Origin: Acorus gramineus
Lineage: Eukaryota; Streptophyta; Magnoliopsida; Acorales; Acoraceae
Length of the DNA: 64,000 nucleotides
Assembly (NCBI GenBank): GCA_030737835.1
Contig: JAUJYN010000026.1
Coordinates: forward strand, 2,177,602 to 2,241,601
Direction: 5' to 3'
Shown here: in pieces, positions 1 through 11,398 of the stretch
How the letters are laid out: every line of letters starts with the position of its first letter
Numbering within the stretch: the first letter of the stretch is position 1
Translations under genes and position numbers: made by a program
Notes under the pieces: model-generated
Databases searched by the model: none
Told to the model about the DNA's origin: nothing
The model's input: only the letters and a program-made list of their open reading frames with translations

Positions 1-585
1 TGGCGCTGCTCCGCTACTGATGAAGTCCCTCGGGGAGCTCCTCCTTCAAGTCCGACTCAGTGATAACTGGAGAAAAATTATGCGAGGGGTGAGCCACACG
101 CTCAGTGAATAGCACAACCCATGCATCACAATTCATATTAACCACAAACAATCATTAAAAGCCTCAAAGTGGCAGGACCTACACAAATCCAGTGGGTCGC
201 TACATCGCCGACCCACCACACCCTCACCCTCACCCCTCAATAGGTGACATAGGATATTGGGACTGACTAGGCTGTTAATCACCCTTGGTCCACCGATAGT
301 CTCTCCTCCACTCCGTAGGCCGCTTGGCCTTCTCCCACACTTCAGCACAGTCCGAATCCAAAATCAGGAGGTACCTACTGATGGGAGCCCTCTGACGGGA
401 CGGCCTTTCTAACGCTGGGGCAGTCTCTATACGGATCCAACGAAGGGCACAAAAACAGCCTATTTATACGCATATGATCCACTCGGATCCGTCGGCAACA
501 ACTCTCATCAACTCTAATGTCATGAATTCTTCAGAATTCCTCCAGGGCGCATAACCAAGATGCGGGGAACATATATAATATTATT

Positions 586-700
586 GGGAAAAGAAACCTT
601 GGGAGGGCACCATGAGGTCCCGATATAGGACATCCCGACAACCAAACAAGGAACACGGAGTACCCTAGCCCGGGTCTCAATGTTGACCTCGCAAGGCCCC
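586..700 (-). mobile_element. MITE-like module, copy 1
   Basis: Single copy of the module of about 120 bp described at 55115-55233, with the conserved core CAACCAAACAAGGAACACGG. It is flanked by ataatattat on the left and ttaatattcc on the right, a decayed duplication. Confidence 0.7.
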
Positions 701-1049
701 TTAATATTCCATAAGGCATGCTAAAATACCAATGCTCGCATTTAATTTAATAAATCAAACTAGTAGGACACATGCATAGGTCGAGGCTTCCTAGCATGAG
801 AACAGGGTGACAAGATGCATGGCTCTTACACATATCCTAAGGGTGCAAGTCCCTAACATACAAAGTCTAGGGTAGCATGCATACTACATATTAATCATGC
901 TTGCATGGATTACATATTATACAAGTTAATATTAACCATGGTGCCCCAGGGGAGGACGGTATACGCCCAAGTGCATATAGTGCCTCCCTACTGGGTTGGA
1001 TTGTACCACTCACCGATAACCGGGTCGTCGCACAACTGTCCGTCAAGAT

Positions 1050-1739
1050 CTGCAAGACAGGGAAATCAACTCGGTGAGTAAAATACACAAATATAACCAA
1101 AAATACACTAAAATACCCAACACTCGGACAAGCGTACATACGGCCCGTACGCACGCGAGTCCGAGCACCCCGACTCACTCCCGAACCCCCGGGCAGCCGT
1201 ACGCACGGCCACCCGACCCAAGCGCACAGCCGCGCCCCAGCCCGCGCGCCCAGACGCACTGCCGAGCCCCTGTACGCATGCCCGGACACGCTGTCGAGCC
1301 CCCCGGGTGCACCGCGGGCTCACTGCGCCCCAGCGCAGCAACCCGCGCGCACACCCGCACGCCTTGCTCCCCAACGCCTCCGCGCGCACTCCCCCACACG
1401 GCGCCCTACGCGCAGCATCCGCACGCGGCCCCCTGCGCGCGGCACGCACTGCGCCTCTGCCCAGCACCCCGCGCGCACGCCCCGGCACGGCGCCCAGCGC
1501 GGAGCACCCGCACGCTCCTGCTCCACCCGCGCGCACTGCCAGCCTTCCCTGCCTGCCCTGCTTGCCCTGTATGCCCGCGCGCGTAGGCCTGATGAGCCCG
1601 CACTGCCCGAGCCGGCCAACCACCCCAACCGGCACCCACTACCACCAACAGCCACCCAAACCACCATAAAAGCCATACATACCCAAAAACACCTCCTAAT
1701 CAAGCATCTAAACAAGAAAGGAAGGAAAGGAAACCTCAC
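1050..1739 (-). other. Predicted LTR leader intron 2 (GC-rich)
   Basis: On the minus strand the donor reads CTTGG|GTGAGG and the acceptor GTCTTGCAG|ATCTTG, giving 690 nt. The interior is extremely CpG-rich, with long alternating purine-pyrimidine stretches. Long open frames on both strands here are a composition artefact. Confidence 0.75.
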
Positions 1740-1842
1740 CCAAGGAAGGAAAGGAAGGAAGGGAAGATCGGTTGCTCTTCGCGCACCGAAACACCACCTC
1801 AAGGACCACCACCACCAAGATCTCCTTCAGCCCTCGAAATGG

Positions 1843-1933
1843 CTGAAATCAGAGGAGAAAAGAGGGCATGAGAGGGGGTCACACTTGAGGGAACTCGAAT
1901 CCGAGACCACCGGAAGGTAGATCGGGAGCTCAC
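1843..1933 (-). other. Predicted LTR leader intron 1
   Basis: On the minus strand the donor is GATAG|GTGAGC and the acceptor CTGATTTCAG|CC, 91 nt apart. The position relative to the LTR start matches intron 1 of the other copies. Confidence 0.7.
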
Positions 1934-2853
1934 CTATCTTTTCTCTTCTTAGGGTTTTTGGTTTCAAGCACCCTAGCTAGGTCTAAATGTGGATTTAAAG
2001 AGAGGAGAGAGAAATTTGGGTGGAGAAGATGATGAATAGTGGGGGGAGATATTTTTAGCTTCACTTATAAGTCACCCCACACACACACCTCACACACTCA
2101 CCACTTAAGCTAATTAATTAGGTTTAGGCTAGGTTTAATTAGGTTTAAGCTAGGTTTCACCCTAGTCAACCCAACCACACAAAAAGCCAAACTCATTTGA
2201 CCAAGTCATGGGCCCACTTTGACCAAGTCAAGTCTCCCAATGACTTCTCGCTCGGTCAAAACCCGGATACGCTTCGAAACTGTGAAATTCTGAAACGTTA
2301 CCGGAATTCGATGAAATTTTCGTGAGTGGCTTGGAATGGCACCAGGACACATAATATGTAGTTAGATTTTCAATCGGAGTCCTCAAACTCAGGATGATAG
2401 CTAACAGTCCAAAATTTTAGCGGTTCCGATCGAAAAATGAAAAAACTGAAAAACTGCCAGAATGTTCCAATGGTTACCAGAAGGCTAAAAAGTGACACAT
2501 ATATAACACTACCTAAGGCATGCATATTCTATATATTCATATTAACACACATCACGCATGCCCATGCACGAAGGGCGCATGCAAACATAATAATTCACAC
2601 ATGAATATGATACATAGGCAAGTATATGGTAGAAATAGGGGGTTCTACACAATATACGAGCTATACTAACCTAGCATGCAAATACCTAGCATATTATGGG
2701 TTAGACATGACCATACTACTTATCTAAATAAGTAGTATAGTCAGGGTGCCCAACGGATGCGTGACGCACGACTACGTGCATCCAACGCTTCCTGAAGGGT
2801 TGGATCGAACCACTCACCGATACCCGGATCGCCGCGCGTCCGGTCTACGAGAT

Positions 2854-3372
2854 CTGCAAAACACAACCAATGATCCACAATTAAAATATGGAACCTCCTA
2901 ACACACATATAAGCCTACTTCATGAAGACCCTAACTCCTGATACTTCCATATTATCACACAAGACACATGCAAACAACTCCTTGACACACAATCGAGCAA
3001 AACTGCCAAACCTACTGCAACCAGCCCTACTATTTGATCTCCACAGCACCAAATACACATCCAAAAATTATGAAATAAATCATACACATTCTCTGATATG
3101 CTGGGATCATAATCTATGAAGACATTAGAACCTAATTTTTCCTCTACAGGCCCGAAATAAATTATTTCCAGAAGCAAGTCAATTCTTATGTGAATCTGGA
3201 CAGGCCATGCAAAACAGGTTCTAACTTACACCACAGATATCATAATGACCCCAAATTTCATATATAACAACTAGACACATAGATGATCATATCATATACA
3301 GACATAATCCTAAAAATGTGCCTCTAAATACTAGATTCACTGAGATCTTTAAAAGACAGAGAGCTGCCTTAC
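2854..3372 (-). other. Predicted LTR leader intron 2 (AT-rich type)
   Basis: On the minus strand the donor is CTGTTTTG|GTAAGG and the acceptor GTTTTGCAG|ATCTCG, 519 nt. The same 519-nt length recurs in copies at 19040-19558 and 20506-21024. This is the reference for the intron exactly missing at 47231/47232. Confidence 0.85.
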
Positions 3373-3484
3373 CAAAACAGGGGGAGGGAAATGGGGAGAT
3401 GCGGGGCTCTCGACACACCCACGACCACCTCGACCATCACCACCACTACCACCAGCTCCTTTGCTGCTCCTCAAGCCTTCTTGG

Positions 3485-3584
3485 CTGAAAACAGGGGGGG
3501 AGGGGAGGGCGTGAGAGGGAGATAGAGAGAAGGGAATCAACAACAACCACAACAACAACAACACACTCATGCACACACACTAAC
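3485..3584 (-). other. Predicted LTR leader intron 1
   Basis: On the minus strand the donor is GAAGG|GTTAGT and the acceptor CTGTTTTCAG|CCA, 100 nt. Exon 2 between the two introns is 112 nt here and 107 nt in the intron-less copy. Confidence 0.75.
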
Positions 3585-3972
3585 CCTTCATTGATTTCCT
3601 CTTCATGCACCTCATCCTTCATCTTCTTCTCCTTCATTACTATTAATCACAAGAGCGAGGGAGAGGAGCAAAACAAATAGCCTCGGATGGCTTTTGCTTG
3701 AGAAGGGGAGAGAGAGAGACACACACACACACTAAAAAGGGGGGTATTCAATGGGCATAAAGGGGGTTGGTGGTGGGTTGACAAGTCAACCCAACCACAC
3801 TACCAAACAAAATTACATGCCATGACTTGGTCAATGAAACCCACTTAGACGTGTGCATTTTCTCACAACCATCCAAATCAGTAACGACCAAACCCGGATA
3901 CAATTCAGAACTACATATTTTTCCCAAACAATATCGGAATTCGATGAAATTTTTTTTCGGGTAGTACAAGAT

Positions 3973-4361
3973 TGTTATGCCTGTGTCATTTAGAGCCATT
4001 TCGGTTAAGCCTTGGTCACATCTGGGTCATTCAGGGCCTTTTTCTTTTTCGATCGGAGTCGCTAAAATTTTAGCTTTTAGCCACCTGCGGGAGTTGGGGT
4101 ACTCTGATTGAAAATCTAACTGCATATTATGGGTCCTGGTACCGTTTAGTACTACCCATAAAAATTTCATCGAATTCCAGTAACGTTTTGAAAAATATGC
4201 AGTTCTGAACCGTATCTGGGTTTTGAGAGTTCCTGGTGTGGGTCGAATAGTGTGAGATATTTTGAGGATGTGGTGACCTTTGGTAACCTTACCCCCACCT
4301 TGCTTAGTCATGAAGAAATCATTGGTGTTTTGGTATGTGAGTGGGTGAGCCTAACCCTAAC
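3973..4361 (+). mobile_element. Family B solo LTR (B0), segment 1 of 4
   Basis: Starts TGTTATGCCTGTGTCAT and matches the starts of the B LTRs at 23033 and 39413. It is interrupted at 4362 by element A1. Its four pieces sum to about 3.7 kb, the normal length of a B LTR. Flanks are aagat on the left and aaaac at 46223 on the right, a target duplication differing by two transitions, which fits an old insertion. Confidence 0.88.
4357..4361. repeat. Target-site duplication of element A1 (left)
   Basis: CTAAC here equals CTAAC at 16355-16359, directly after the A1 3' LTR. Removing A1 and one copy restores normal B LTR sequence. Confidence 0.92.
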
Positions 4362-4946
4362 GGTTATATATATGTCACTTTTTAGCCTTCTGGTAACCAT
4401 TGGAACATTCTGGCAGTTTTTTTTTTAGCTTTTCGTTTTTCGATCGGAACCGCTAAAATTTTGGACTTTTGGCTGTCACCCTGAGTTTGAGAGCTCCGAT
4501 TGAAAATCTAACTGCATATTATGTGTCCTGGTGCCATTTCAAGCCACTCACGAAAATTTCATCGAATTCCGGTAACGTTTCAGAATTCCACAGTTCTGAA
4601 TCGTATCCGGGTTTTGACCGAGCGAAAAGTCATTGGGAGACTTGACTTGGTCAAAGTTGACCCTTGACTTGGTCAATGGGTTTTGGTTTTTAGTGTGGTT
4701 GGGTTGACTAGGGTCAAAGTGCATCTAACCTAGCTTAACCTAATTAATTTCCAAGTTAAGTGTGTGGTGAGTGTGTGAGTAAGTGGTGTGTGTGTGAGCT
4801 TTAAGCGGGGCGCCCATGCATAGTGCCCCCCCCCCCTATTCATCTTCTTCTCCACTTCAAAAGCTCTCTCTCATCTTCTCTCTTTTTCCTCCATATGATC
4901 TAGCTAGGGTGGTTAAAATCAAAAACCCTAGAAGGAGAAAAGCAAG

Positions 4947-5038
4947 GTATTGTCCCGATCTATCTTCCTATGGTCTCGGATTCGAGTTCCCTCATGTGTG
5001 ACCCCCCACTCATAGCCTCTTTTATCCCCTGTTTTCAG
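4947..5038 (+). other. Predicted LTR leader intron 1
   Basis: Donor GCAAG|GTATTG, acceptor CTGTTTTCAG|CCC, 92 nt; matched in the 3' LTR at 14127-14217. Confidence 0.7.
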
Positions 5039-5141
5039 CCCTTCCTTGGCTGAGAAGAAGGCCTGGTGGTGGTGGTCTTGGAGGTGGCAAATCGGTGCGC
5101 GAAGAGCACCCGATCTTCCCTCCCTTCCTTTCCTCCCTTGG

Positions 5142-5853
5142 GTGAGCTTCTTTCCTTCCTTTTCTTGTTTAGATGCATGTTTAGGATGTGTTTCTGGGTG
5201 TGCAAGGTGGGCATGAGTGTTTGGGGTGGGGGAGGGCTGAGGGAGGTGGTAGGGTTGGCTCGGGTGCATGCAGGCTAATCGGCGCTCGTGCGCCCGAGCC
5301 TGCGCGCGCAGGCAGGCAGGCAGGCGATCTGCAGTCAGGCGCTCTGGGCGTGTGCTGTGGGGCTCGCTGGGCGCGTGCTGTCGGGCTCGCTGGGCGCGTG
5401 CGGTCGGGCGCACTAGGCGCAGTGTGCGGCGTGCGCGCGGAGCGCTGCACAGGGGCGCAGTGCGTGCGGTGTGCGCGGGGAGGCGAGCGGGCGTGCGCGC
5501 AGGGTGCTGCGCTGGGGCGCAGTGTGTGCAGGTGTGCGTGCGAGGCGATGCGCTGGGTTGCAGTGCGCGCGGGTGCACCCGGGGCTGGACGCGCTGGCTG
5601 GGGCGCGGTAGCGTGCCTGAGCGTGCGGGCTGGGGTGCGGCAGTGCGCCCGGGCCGAGGGTGTGCGTGCGTGCGTGCGCACCCGTGCGGGTGGCCGTGCG
5701 TATGGCTGTCGGGGGTTCGGGAGTGAGTCGGGGCACTCGGGCTCGCGTGCGTGCGGGCCGTATGCACGCTTGTCCGAGTGTTGGGTATTTATAGCGTATT
5801 TTTGTATGTATTTGTGTATTTTAACTCACCGTGTTGAATACCCTATCTTGCAG
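5142..5853 (+). other. Predicted LTR leader intron 2 (GC-rich)
   Basis: Donor CCTTG|GGTGAGC region (GT at 5142), acceptor TATCTTGCAG|ATCTTG, 712 nt. A CTCAC branch-point-like motif lies about 30 nt before the acceptor. Confidence 0.75.
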
Positions 5854-6090
5854 ATCTTGACGGACGGTCACGCAACGACCCGGGTATTGGTGAGTGGGAC
5901 AATCCAACCCAGTAGGGAGGCGTTCTATACACTTAGGAGTGTATTGCCTTCCGCTGGGGCACTATAGTTGCATATTAACTTGTATTAAATTGTAAACTAT
6001 GCGTGCATGTTTATTATGTAGTATCCATGCCTCCCTAGACCCTGTATGTTAGGGATACTTGCCCTTATGATATGTATAAAGGTCCATGCA

Positions 6091-6841
6091 CATCCCCGAG
6101 GGAGTGGAGCAGCTTCTATGGGCGGGATTCCGGAGGTATTTCCTGGAGGAGTACTTCCCGTTCTTGACGCGACAGATCGTGATGTAGGAGTTCAAGCACC
6201 TGACGCAGGGCTCCATGTCTGTCGCTGACTACTCCACGCGCTTCACGAGGCTTTCCGGATTCACCCCAGCCTTGGTGATGGTCGAGGAGACGCGGTGCCG
6301 TCGTTTCAAGCTTGGTCTCAGTAGCGCCATTCGGGTGCATGTCACCTCCCAGGCATTCACGAGGTACTCAGACTTGGTGTCTCGGGCAAAGACAGTCGAG
6401 CGAGACCTCAGGATCTCCGTGGGGGTTCCGACCCCTACTGCAGACCAGAGACCTCCCAGGAGCCAGGACCAGGGATAGCGCAAGAAGAAGCGGCCCCGCT
6501 TTGATCAGTCAGCGACTGCCGCTACTCCAGCAGATGTGGTGCCAACGCGAGGTCCAGCACCCATTGTGGCAGTGCCGGTCCAGGCTAGGCGATCGGAGAC
6601 GCGGTGCTGTTACCACTGTCAGCGCATCGGGCATATCTTGTATAATTGCCCTGATGCTGGCCGACCCTGCGTGCTGCCTCCGCAGCAGCAGTTACAGCAG
6701 CAGTTCTAGCAGCAGCAGCAGCAGCAGTTACAGCAGCAGTTCTAGTAGCAGCCTCAGCGCCAACAGCAGTAGCAGCCTCAGCGTCAGCAACAACAGCCAC
6801 AGGGTGGCCGTGTTGACCAGAGGAGGCAGCCAGCGCAGCCG
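6091..6841 (+). pseudogene. gag: A1 gag remnant with CCHC zinc knuckle
   Basis: C-terminal half of Gag, the structural protein that packages retrotransposon RNA. It opens at about 6092 in the frame IPEGVEQLLWAGFRRYF, matching the middle of the better gag at 31116-32537. A CX2CX4HX4C zinc knuckle (CYHCQRIGHILYNC) lies at 6608-6649, followed by a glutamine-rich linker coded by CAG repeats. In-frame TAG stops occur at 6185, 6476, 6707, 6743, 6746 and 6770. All but the first stand where CAG glutamine is expected; the first replaces CGG. Gag runs into protease in the same frame, as usual for this lineage. Confidence 0.9.
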
Positions 6842-8905
6842 GTGAGGCGTGCCCCTGCTCCTCAGCCGCAGTTTGTTCAGGGCCGAGTGGCAGCGCTTTC
6901 GGCAGAGGAGGCTCAGGCTTCGGGTAGCGTGGTCCGAGGTATTGTTCAGATCTCCCAGCTCCCTGCATATGTGTTATTTGATTCTGGAGCCACGCACTCG
7001 TTCGTGTCTCCCGCTTTTGTGAGACGGATGGGCGTGGCGTCCGCCCCTCTTGGTGTTATGCTGGAGATATCATTGCCTGTCGGAGACCATATTCTCCTCC
7101 GTTCGGTGTACCGTGGTGATTGCGGAGCATGAGTTTCTAGTGGAGTTGGTAGAGCTCTCTATGACGGACTTCGATGCCATCCTGGGAATGGATTGGCTCT
7201 CAACTAGTCACGCCAGCATCGACTGTTTTGCTAAGTCGGTGTCTTTCCACCTTCTGGGTCGGAGGTCTTTCCATTTCGTGGGCGATCGTGACGTAGCCCC
7301 TTTGGGGTTCGTGTCGTCCATTCAGGCGTGGAGACTCCTTCAGGGAGGATGCGAGGGCTTTCTGGCATATATTGCTCAGGAGGACGCACCACTGTGGGCA
7401 GATATCAGTCAGACTCCGGTCGTGGCAGAGTATCCTGAGGTTTTCCCCGATGATCTTCCGGGATTACCGCCGGATCGCGCGATCGAGTTTGAGATAAATC
7501 TGATTCCGGGGACCGAGCCGATTTTGAGAGCTCCGTACCGGACGACCCCAGCAGAGCTGAGGGTGTTCAAGGAGCAGTTGGAGGAGTTGTTGGAGAAGGG
7601 CTTTGCACGTCCGAGTGTTTCTCCGTGGGGTGCCCCTGTCCTGTTCGTCCGGAAGAAGGACGGTTCGCTGCGGCTTTGTATCGATTACAGGCAGCTGAAC
7701 AAGCGGACAGTGAAGAACAAGTACCCCTTGCCACGGATTGATGATCTGTTTGACCAGCTCCAGGGAGCGCGAGTCTTTTCTAAGATCGATCTCCGCTCGG
7801 GCTACTATCAGCTGAAGATCCGAAAGTCAGACATTTCGAAGACGGCCTTTCGTACCCGTTATGGGCACTACGAGTTCAGAGTACTGCCGTTTGGGTTGAC
7901 AAATGCGCCGGCGGCCTTCATGGATCTGATGAACCGGGTGTTTCGGCCCTTCCTCTACTCCTTTGTGGTAGTATTCATCGATGACATATTGGTGTACTCG
8001 AGGAGTCTTGAGGAGCACGCTCACCATCTCCGCACTGTCTTGGAGACTTTGGCCAGACATCAGTTGTTCGCCAAGTTCAGCAAGTGCGAGTTTTGGTTGG
8101 AGCGTATGGCCTTTCTGGGCCATGTGATTTCCGGCGAGGGCATATCTGTGGACCCGGACAAGACGCTCGCTGTGTCGAATTGGCGTCGACCGTCGAACCC
8201 CACAGAGATTCAGAGCTTCCTGGGCTTGGCGGGTTATTACAGGAGGTTTGTCGAGGGTTTCTCGAAGATAGCTGTACCTCTTACCCGCCTCACTCGGAAG
8301 GATGTCCGGTTCGAGTGGTCCTCGTCTTGCAAGGAGAGCTTCCAGGAGTTGAAGCGAAGGCTCACCTCAGCGCCAGTTCTTACCCTTCTGTCTGGGAGTG
8401 GTGGGTTCGCAGTATACTCTGATGCATCGCGGTTGGGTGTGGGTTGCGTCCTGATGCAGCACGGTAAGGTTGTGGCTTACGCGTCACGTTAGTTGAAGCC
8501 CCATGAGCAGAATTACCCCACCCACGACCTTGAGTTGGCAGCCATCATCTTTGCGCTGAAGATGTGGAGGCATTACCTCTATAGCGAGGAGTTCGAGCTC
8601 TTCTCTGATCACAAGAGCTTGACTTATTTGCAGTCCCAGCCGGAGCTCAACATGCGTCAGAGACGTTGGGACGAGTTCCTGAAGGACTATGATTGTGACA
8701 TCGCTTACCATCCGGGTAAGGCGAATGTCGTGGCGGATGCTCTCAGCAGGCAGCCCTTGGGCATGGCCGCCCATATGGTTGTACGTCGTTGGAGGCTTCT
8801 GGAGGAGGCCGGTTGCTGGATCAGCGTTCGAGAGACACCTGCGGGTGGATTTTTGGCCAGGCTAGTGGTGCAGCCCGTACTTCTCGATGAGATCCGCACG
8901 GCTCA
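6842..8905 (+). pseudogene. pol: A1 pol remnant: protease, reverse transcriptase, RNase H
   Basis: The aspartic protease active site LFDSGATHSF is at about 6974-7003. A frameshift near 7110-7125 moves the reading frame before [11 protein letters not shown] follows, with [12 protein letters not shown] at about 7675 and the catalytic FIDD motif at about 7974-7985, then RNase H with the YSDAS motif at about 8413. A TAG at 8490 replaces the glutamine of the expected SRQLKPHEQ. The second part of RNase H ([20 protein letters not shown]) ends at the inserted solo LTR. The protein would copy element RNA into DNA. Except for the stop and frameshift the catalytic motifs look sound. Confidence 0.93.
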
Positions 8906-9169
8906 TGTTATATATGTGTCACTTTTAACCTTCTGGTAATCGTTGGAGCATTCTGACAGTTTTTCATTTTTTTTCGATTTTTGATCAGAACCGCTAAATT
9001 TTTGGACTATTAGCTATCGTCCTGAGTTAGAGGACTCCGATTGGAAATCTAACTGCATATTTGGTGTCCTGGTGCCATTTTAGGCCTCTCACGAAAATTT
9101 CGTCGAATTCCGGTAACGTTTCCGAAATTTCACAGTTTCGGGGCGTATCTGGGTTTTTAAGTCACTCGC

Positions 9170-9178
9170 TATATATAG
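9170..9178 (+). promoter_or_regulatory. TATA box of the family A LTR
   Basis: TATATATAG about 265 bp after the LTR start, matching TATATATATAAA at 61289 in the LTR at the window end. It lies upstream of the predicted intron 2 donor at 9501, as transcription of the introns requires. Confidence 0.6.
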
Positions 9179-9500
9179 GTGTAATCTAATTTCGAAATCA
9201 CTATTCATCATCCCTACCACTTGATTTTTCTCTCTCCTCTCTCTCTTTTTCTCCCATTTGAAGCCCTTAGAGCCCTCAAAGCTTAAAACCTAAATCATAG
9301 GAAGTGTAGATCGGGTCCCCGGTGCTTTCTACACCCCGGTGCTTTCAAATTCGAATTCCAGCGAGATTTGCCCCTCCGTCCCCCCTCTCTTCTCCTCTGT
9401 TTTGGCCCATTTCGGAGGTGGGAGTAGATCCGGGCGGTGGAAGCCTTTGGGGAAAGGTTTCGGCGCGCGGGGAGCGTCCGGACTTCCCTTGCTCCCCTTG

Positions 9501-10411
9501 GTAAGCCCTATTTCCCCTCTTTTCTTGTTTAGATGGATGTTAGGAGGTGGGTTTTGGGGTTGGGTGGAGGTCGGCGGCTGTGGGTGGCCGTCGGAGGGCT
9601 GTGGAGGTGGTCGGAGGTCGGTGGGTGGTGGTAGAGGTGCTCGGGTAAGGGTGGGGGGTGGTCTCGGGCAGCAGGTAGCACCGACAGCAGCACAGCAGCG
9701 CAGCAGGCTGGGCGCGCGCGTGCGTGCGCGCGGGCGTGCAGGGCGCGCGTGCTGGTCGTGCTGGGCGTGCGGGTGCTGGGCGTGCGGGTGTGCTGGGCGT
9801 GCGGGCGCTGGGCGTGCTGCGCGCGGGTACACCCGGGAGGAGCTGGTCGAGCGGCAGGAGCTGGGCGAGCTGTGCGCGAGGTGCTGGGCGAGCTGTGCGC
9901 GAGGTTCTGGGCGAGCTGTGCGCGAGGAGCTGGGCGGGCTGTGCGCGAGGTGCTGGGCGGCGGTGCTGGGGATGATGGCCGTGAGGGCAGTGTGTGCAGG
10001 GGTCTCGTGCAGGGTGCACGCGGAGTGGTGCGCGCGTGGCGCGGTGAGGCAGGGGTGGTGTGCGCAGGGTGAGGCGCGGCGCGCGGTGTGTGCGGGGTGT
10101 GCGCGGGCCAGCGCGAGGCGTGCGGGGTGCGCGCGGGCGGCTGCGCTGGGGCGCAGGGGGGCGCGCGGTGCATCCGGGAGGCTCGGCGGCGTGTCTCCGC
10201 GGCCGGCAGGGGCCCGGCAGTGCGCGGGGTGCGTGGGCTGAGGCGCGGCGGTGCACCCGGGCGGTCGGGTGGCCGTGCGGGTGGTTGCCGGAGTGCTCGG
10301 GCTAGCGTGCGTGCGGGTCTTATGCACGTTTGCCGAGTGTTGGGTGTTTAGTTGTGTATTTTTGTAGTATTTGTGGATTTGTACTCACCATATTGAATGC
10401 CTATCTTGCAG
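9501..10411 (+). other. Predicted LTR leader intron 2 (GC-rich)
   Basis: Donor CCCTTG|GTAAGC, acceptor TATCTTGCAG|G, 911 nt, one of the longest here. The interior is dense in CGCG and GTGCGC runs. Confidence 0.75.
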
Positions 10412-10760
10412 GTTTGGACGGACGGTCGCGCGACGACCCGGTTAGGGGTGAGTGGGACAATCCAACCCAGTAGAGAGGCGTTATACGCACTTGGGCGTAT
10501 ACCGACCTCTCCTGGGGCACCATGGATGTATATTAACTTGCAGTAATATGTAATCCATGCTTGCATGATTTAAATGTAGAATGCATGCTACCCTAGTCTT
10601 TGCATATTAGGGACTTGCACCCTTAGGATAGGTGTAAGAGCCATGCACCATGCCCCCTGTTTCATGATAGGAAACCTCGGCCTATGCATGCGTCCTACTA
10701 GTTTATTTATTAAATTAAATGCTAGTGTATGTTAATTCGCATGCCTTAGATAATATTATA

Positions 10761-10881
10761 GGGAGGAGCCTTGCGAGGTCAACATTGAGACCCGTGTTAG
10801 GGTACCCCGTGTTCCTTGTTTGGTTGTCGGGATGTCCTGTATCGGGACCTCATGCTGCCCTCCCAAGGTTTCTAGTCCCAT
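10761..10881 (+). mobile_element. MITE-like module, copy 2
   Basis: Starts GGGAGGAGCCTTGCGAGG and ends CCTCCCAAGGTTTCTAGTCCC. It is flanked by ataatattata (10750-10760) and ttaatattata (10881-10891), 10 of 11 matching. The A LTR at 41565 has the empty site: ttagaaaatattataacc. Confidence 0.8.
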
Positions 10882-10942
10882 TAATATTATAAGTAATGTT
10901 ATATAGCTGGTATGATTATTAGCATATTTAGTGAATATTATA

Positions 10943-11061
10943 GGGGAGGGGCCTTGCGAGGACAGCGGTGAGACCCGAGTTAGGGTACTCCGTGTTCCTT
11001 GTTTGGTTGTCGGGGTATCCTATATCGGGAACTCACGCCGCCCTCCCGAGTTCTTTCCCCC
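10943..11061 (+). mobile_element. MITE-like module, copy 3
   Basis: Second module in the same LTR, starting GGGGAGGGGCCTTGCGAGG, flanked by aatattata and aatgatatta. Two modules side by side recur in the LTRs at 26152, 32657 and 53894. Confidence 0.78.
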
Positions 11062-11398
11062 AATGATATTACAACCTTGCTTTTATTGTACGTGTTCCCC
11101 GCATCTTGGTTATGCGCCCTGGAGGAACTCTGAAGAGTTCATGACATTAGAGTTGTAGAGATGTGTTGTCGGCGGATCCGAGTGGATCATATGCGTATGG
11201 ATAGGCTGTTCTGTTTCCCTTCGTTGGATCCGGTAGAGACTGCCCCAGCGTTAGAAAGGCCGTCCCTTCCAAGGGTTCCCATCAGTAGGCGCCTCCTGAT
11301 TTGGTTTCGGACTGGGCTGAAGTTGTGGGTGAAAACCAAGCGGCCTACGGAGTGGAGGAGAGACTATCGGTGGACCAAGGGTGACCAACAGCCTAGTC

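Larger units (their letters stand above)
1..2508 (-). mobile_element. Family A LTR, minus strand, cut by the window edge
   Basis: Reverse complement of the family A LTR. It ends at 2508 with the complement of the TGTTATATATGTGTCAC start, and about 335 bp of its 3' end lie left of the window. It contains one MITE-like module, one G-rich repeat unit and both leader introns. The insertion split a minus-strand family B LTR that continues at 2509; the first five flanking bases, ctacc, should be the target duplication. Whether it is solo or part of a full element cannot be told here. Confidence 0.9.
2509..3972 (-). mobile_element. Family B LTR, minus strand (Bx), left segment
   Basis: Minus-strand family B LTR truncated on both sides by later insertions: the A LTR ending at 2508 and the B0 LTR starting at 3973. 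Its last part, the LTR start, reappears at 46223-46357. The sequence around 3960 (gggtagtacaaga) joins naturally to the one at 46223 (aaaacggtactggg), as seen in the uninterrupted copy near 47700. It carries the AT-rich type of intron 2. A short (AC)n tract lies near 3720. Confidence 0.88.
4362..6090 (+). repeat. A1 5' LTR, 3' part deleted
   Basis: Begins GGTTATATATATGTCAC, with the usual TG mutated to GG, and follows the 3' LTR (13559-16354) until about 6090. There the LTR sequence (ccatgca) changes to gag coding sequence. Confidence 0.88.

Noticed and set aside
5188-5967. Long open frames in GC-rich tracts (also 28049-28867, 9329-10327, 40746-41330, 61460-62344)
   Set aside because: They overlap in several frames on both strands, consist of Arg, Ala, Gly, Pro and Cys, cross predicted splice sites and are not kept between copies. 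They result from the lack of stop codons in GC-rich DNA.
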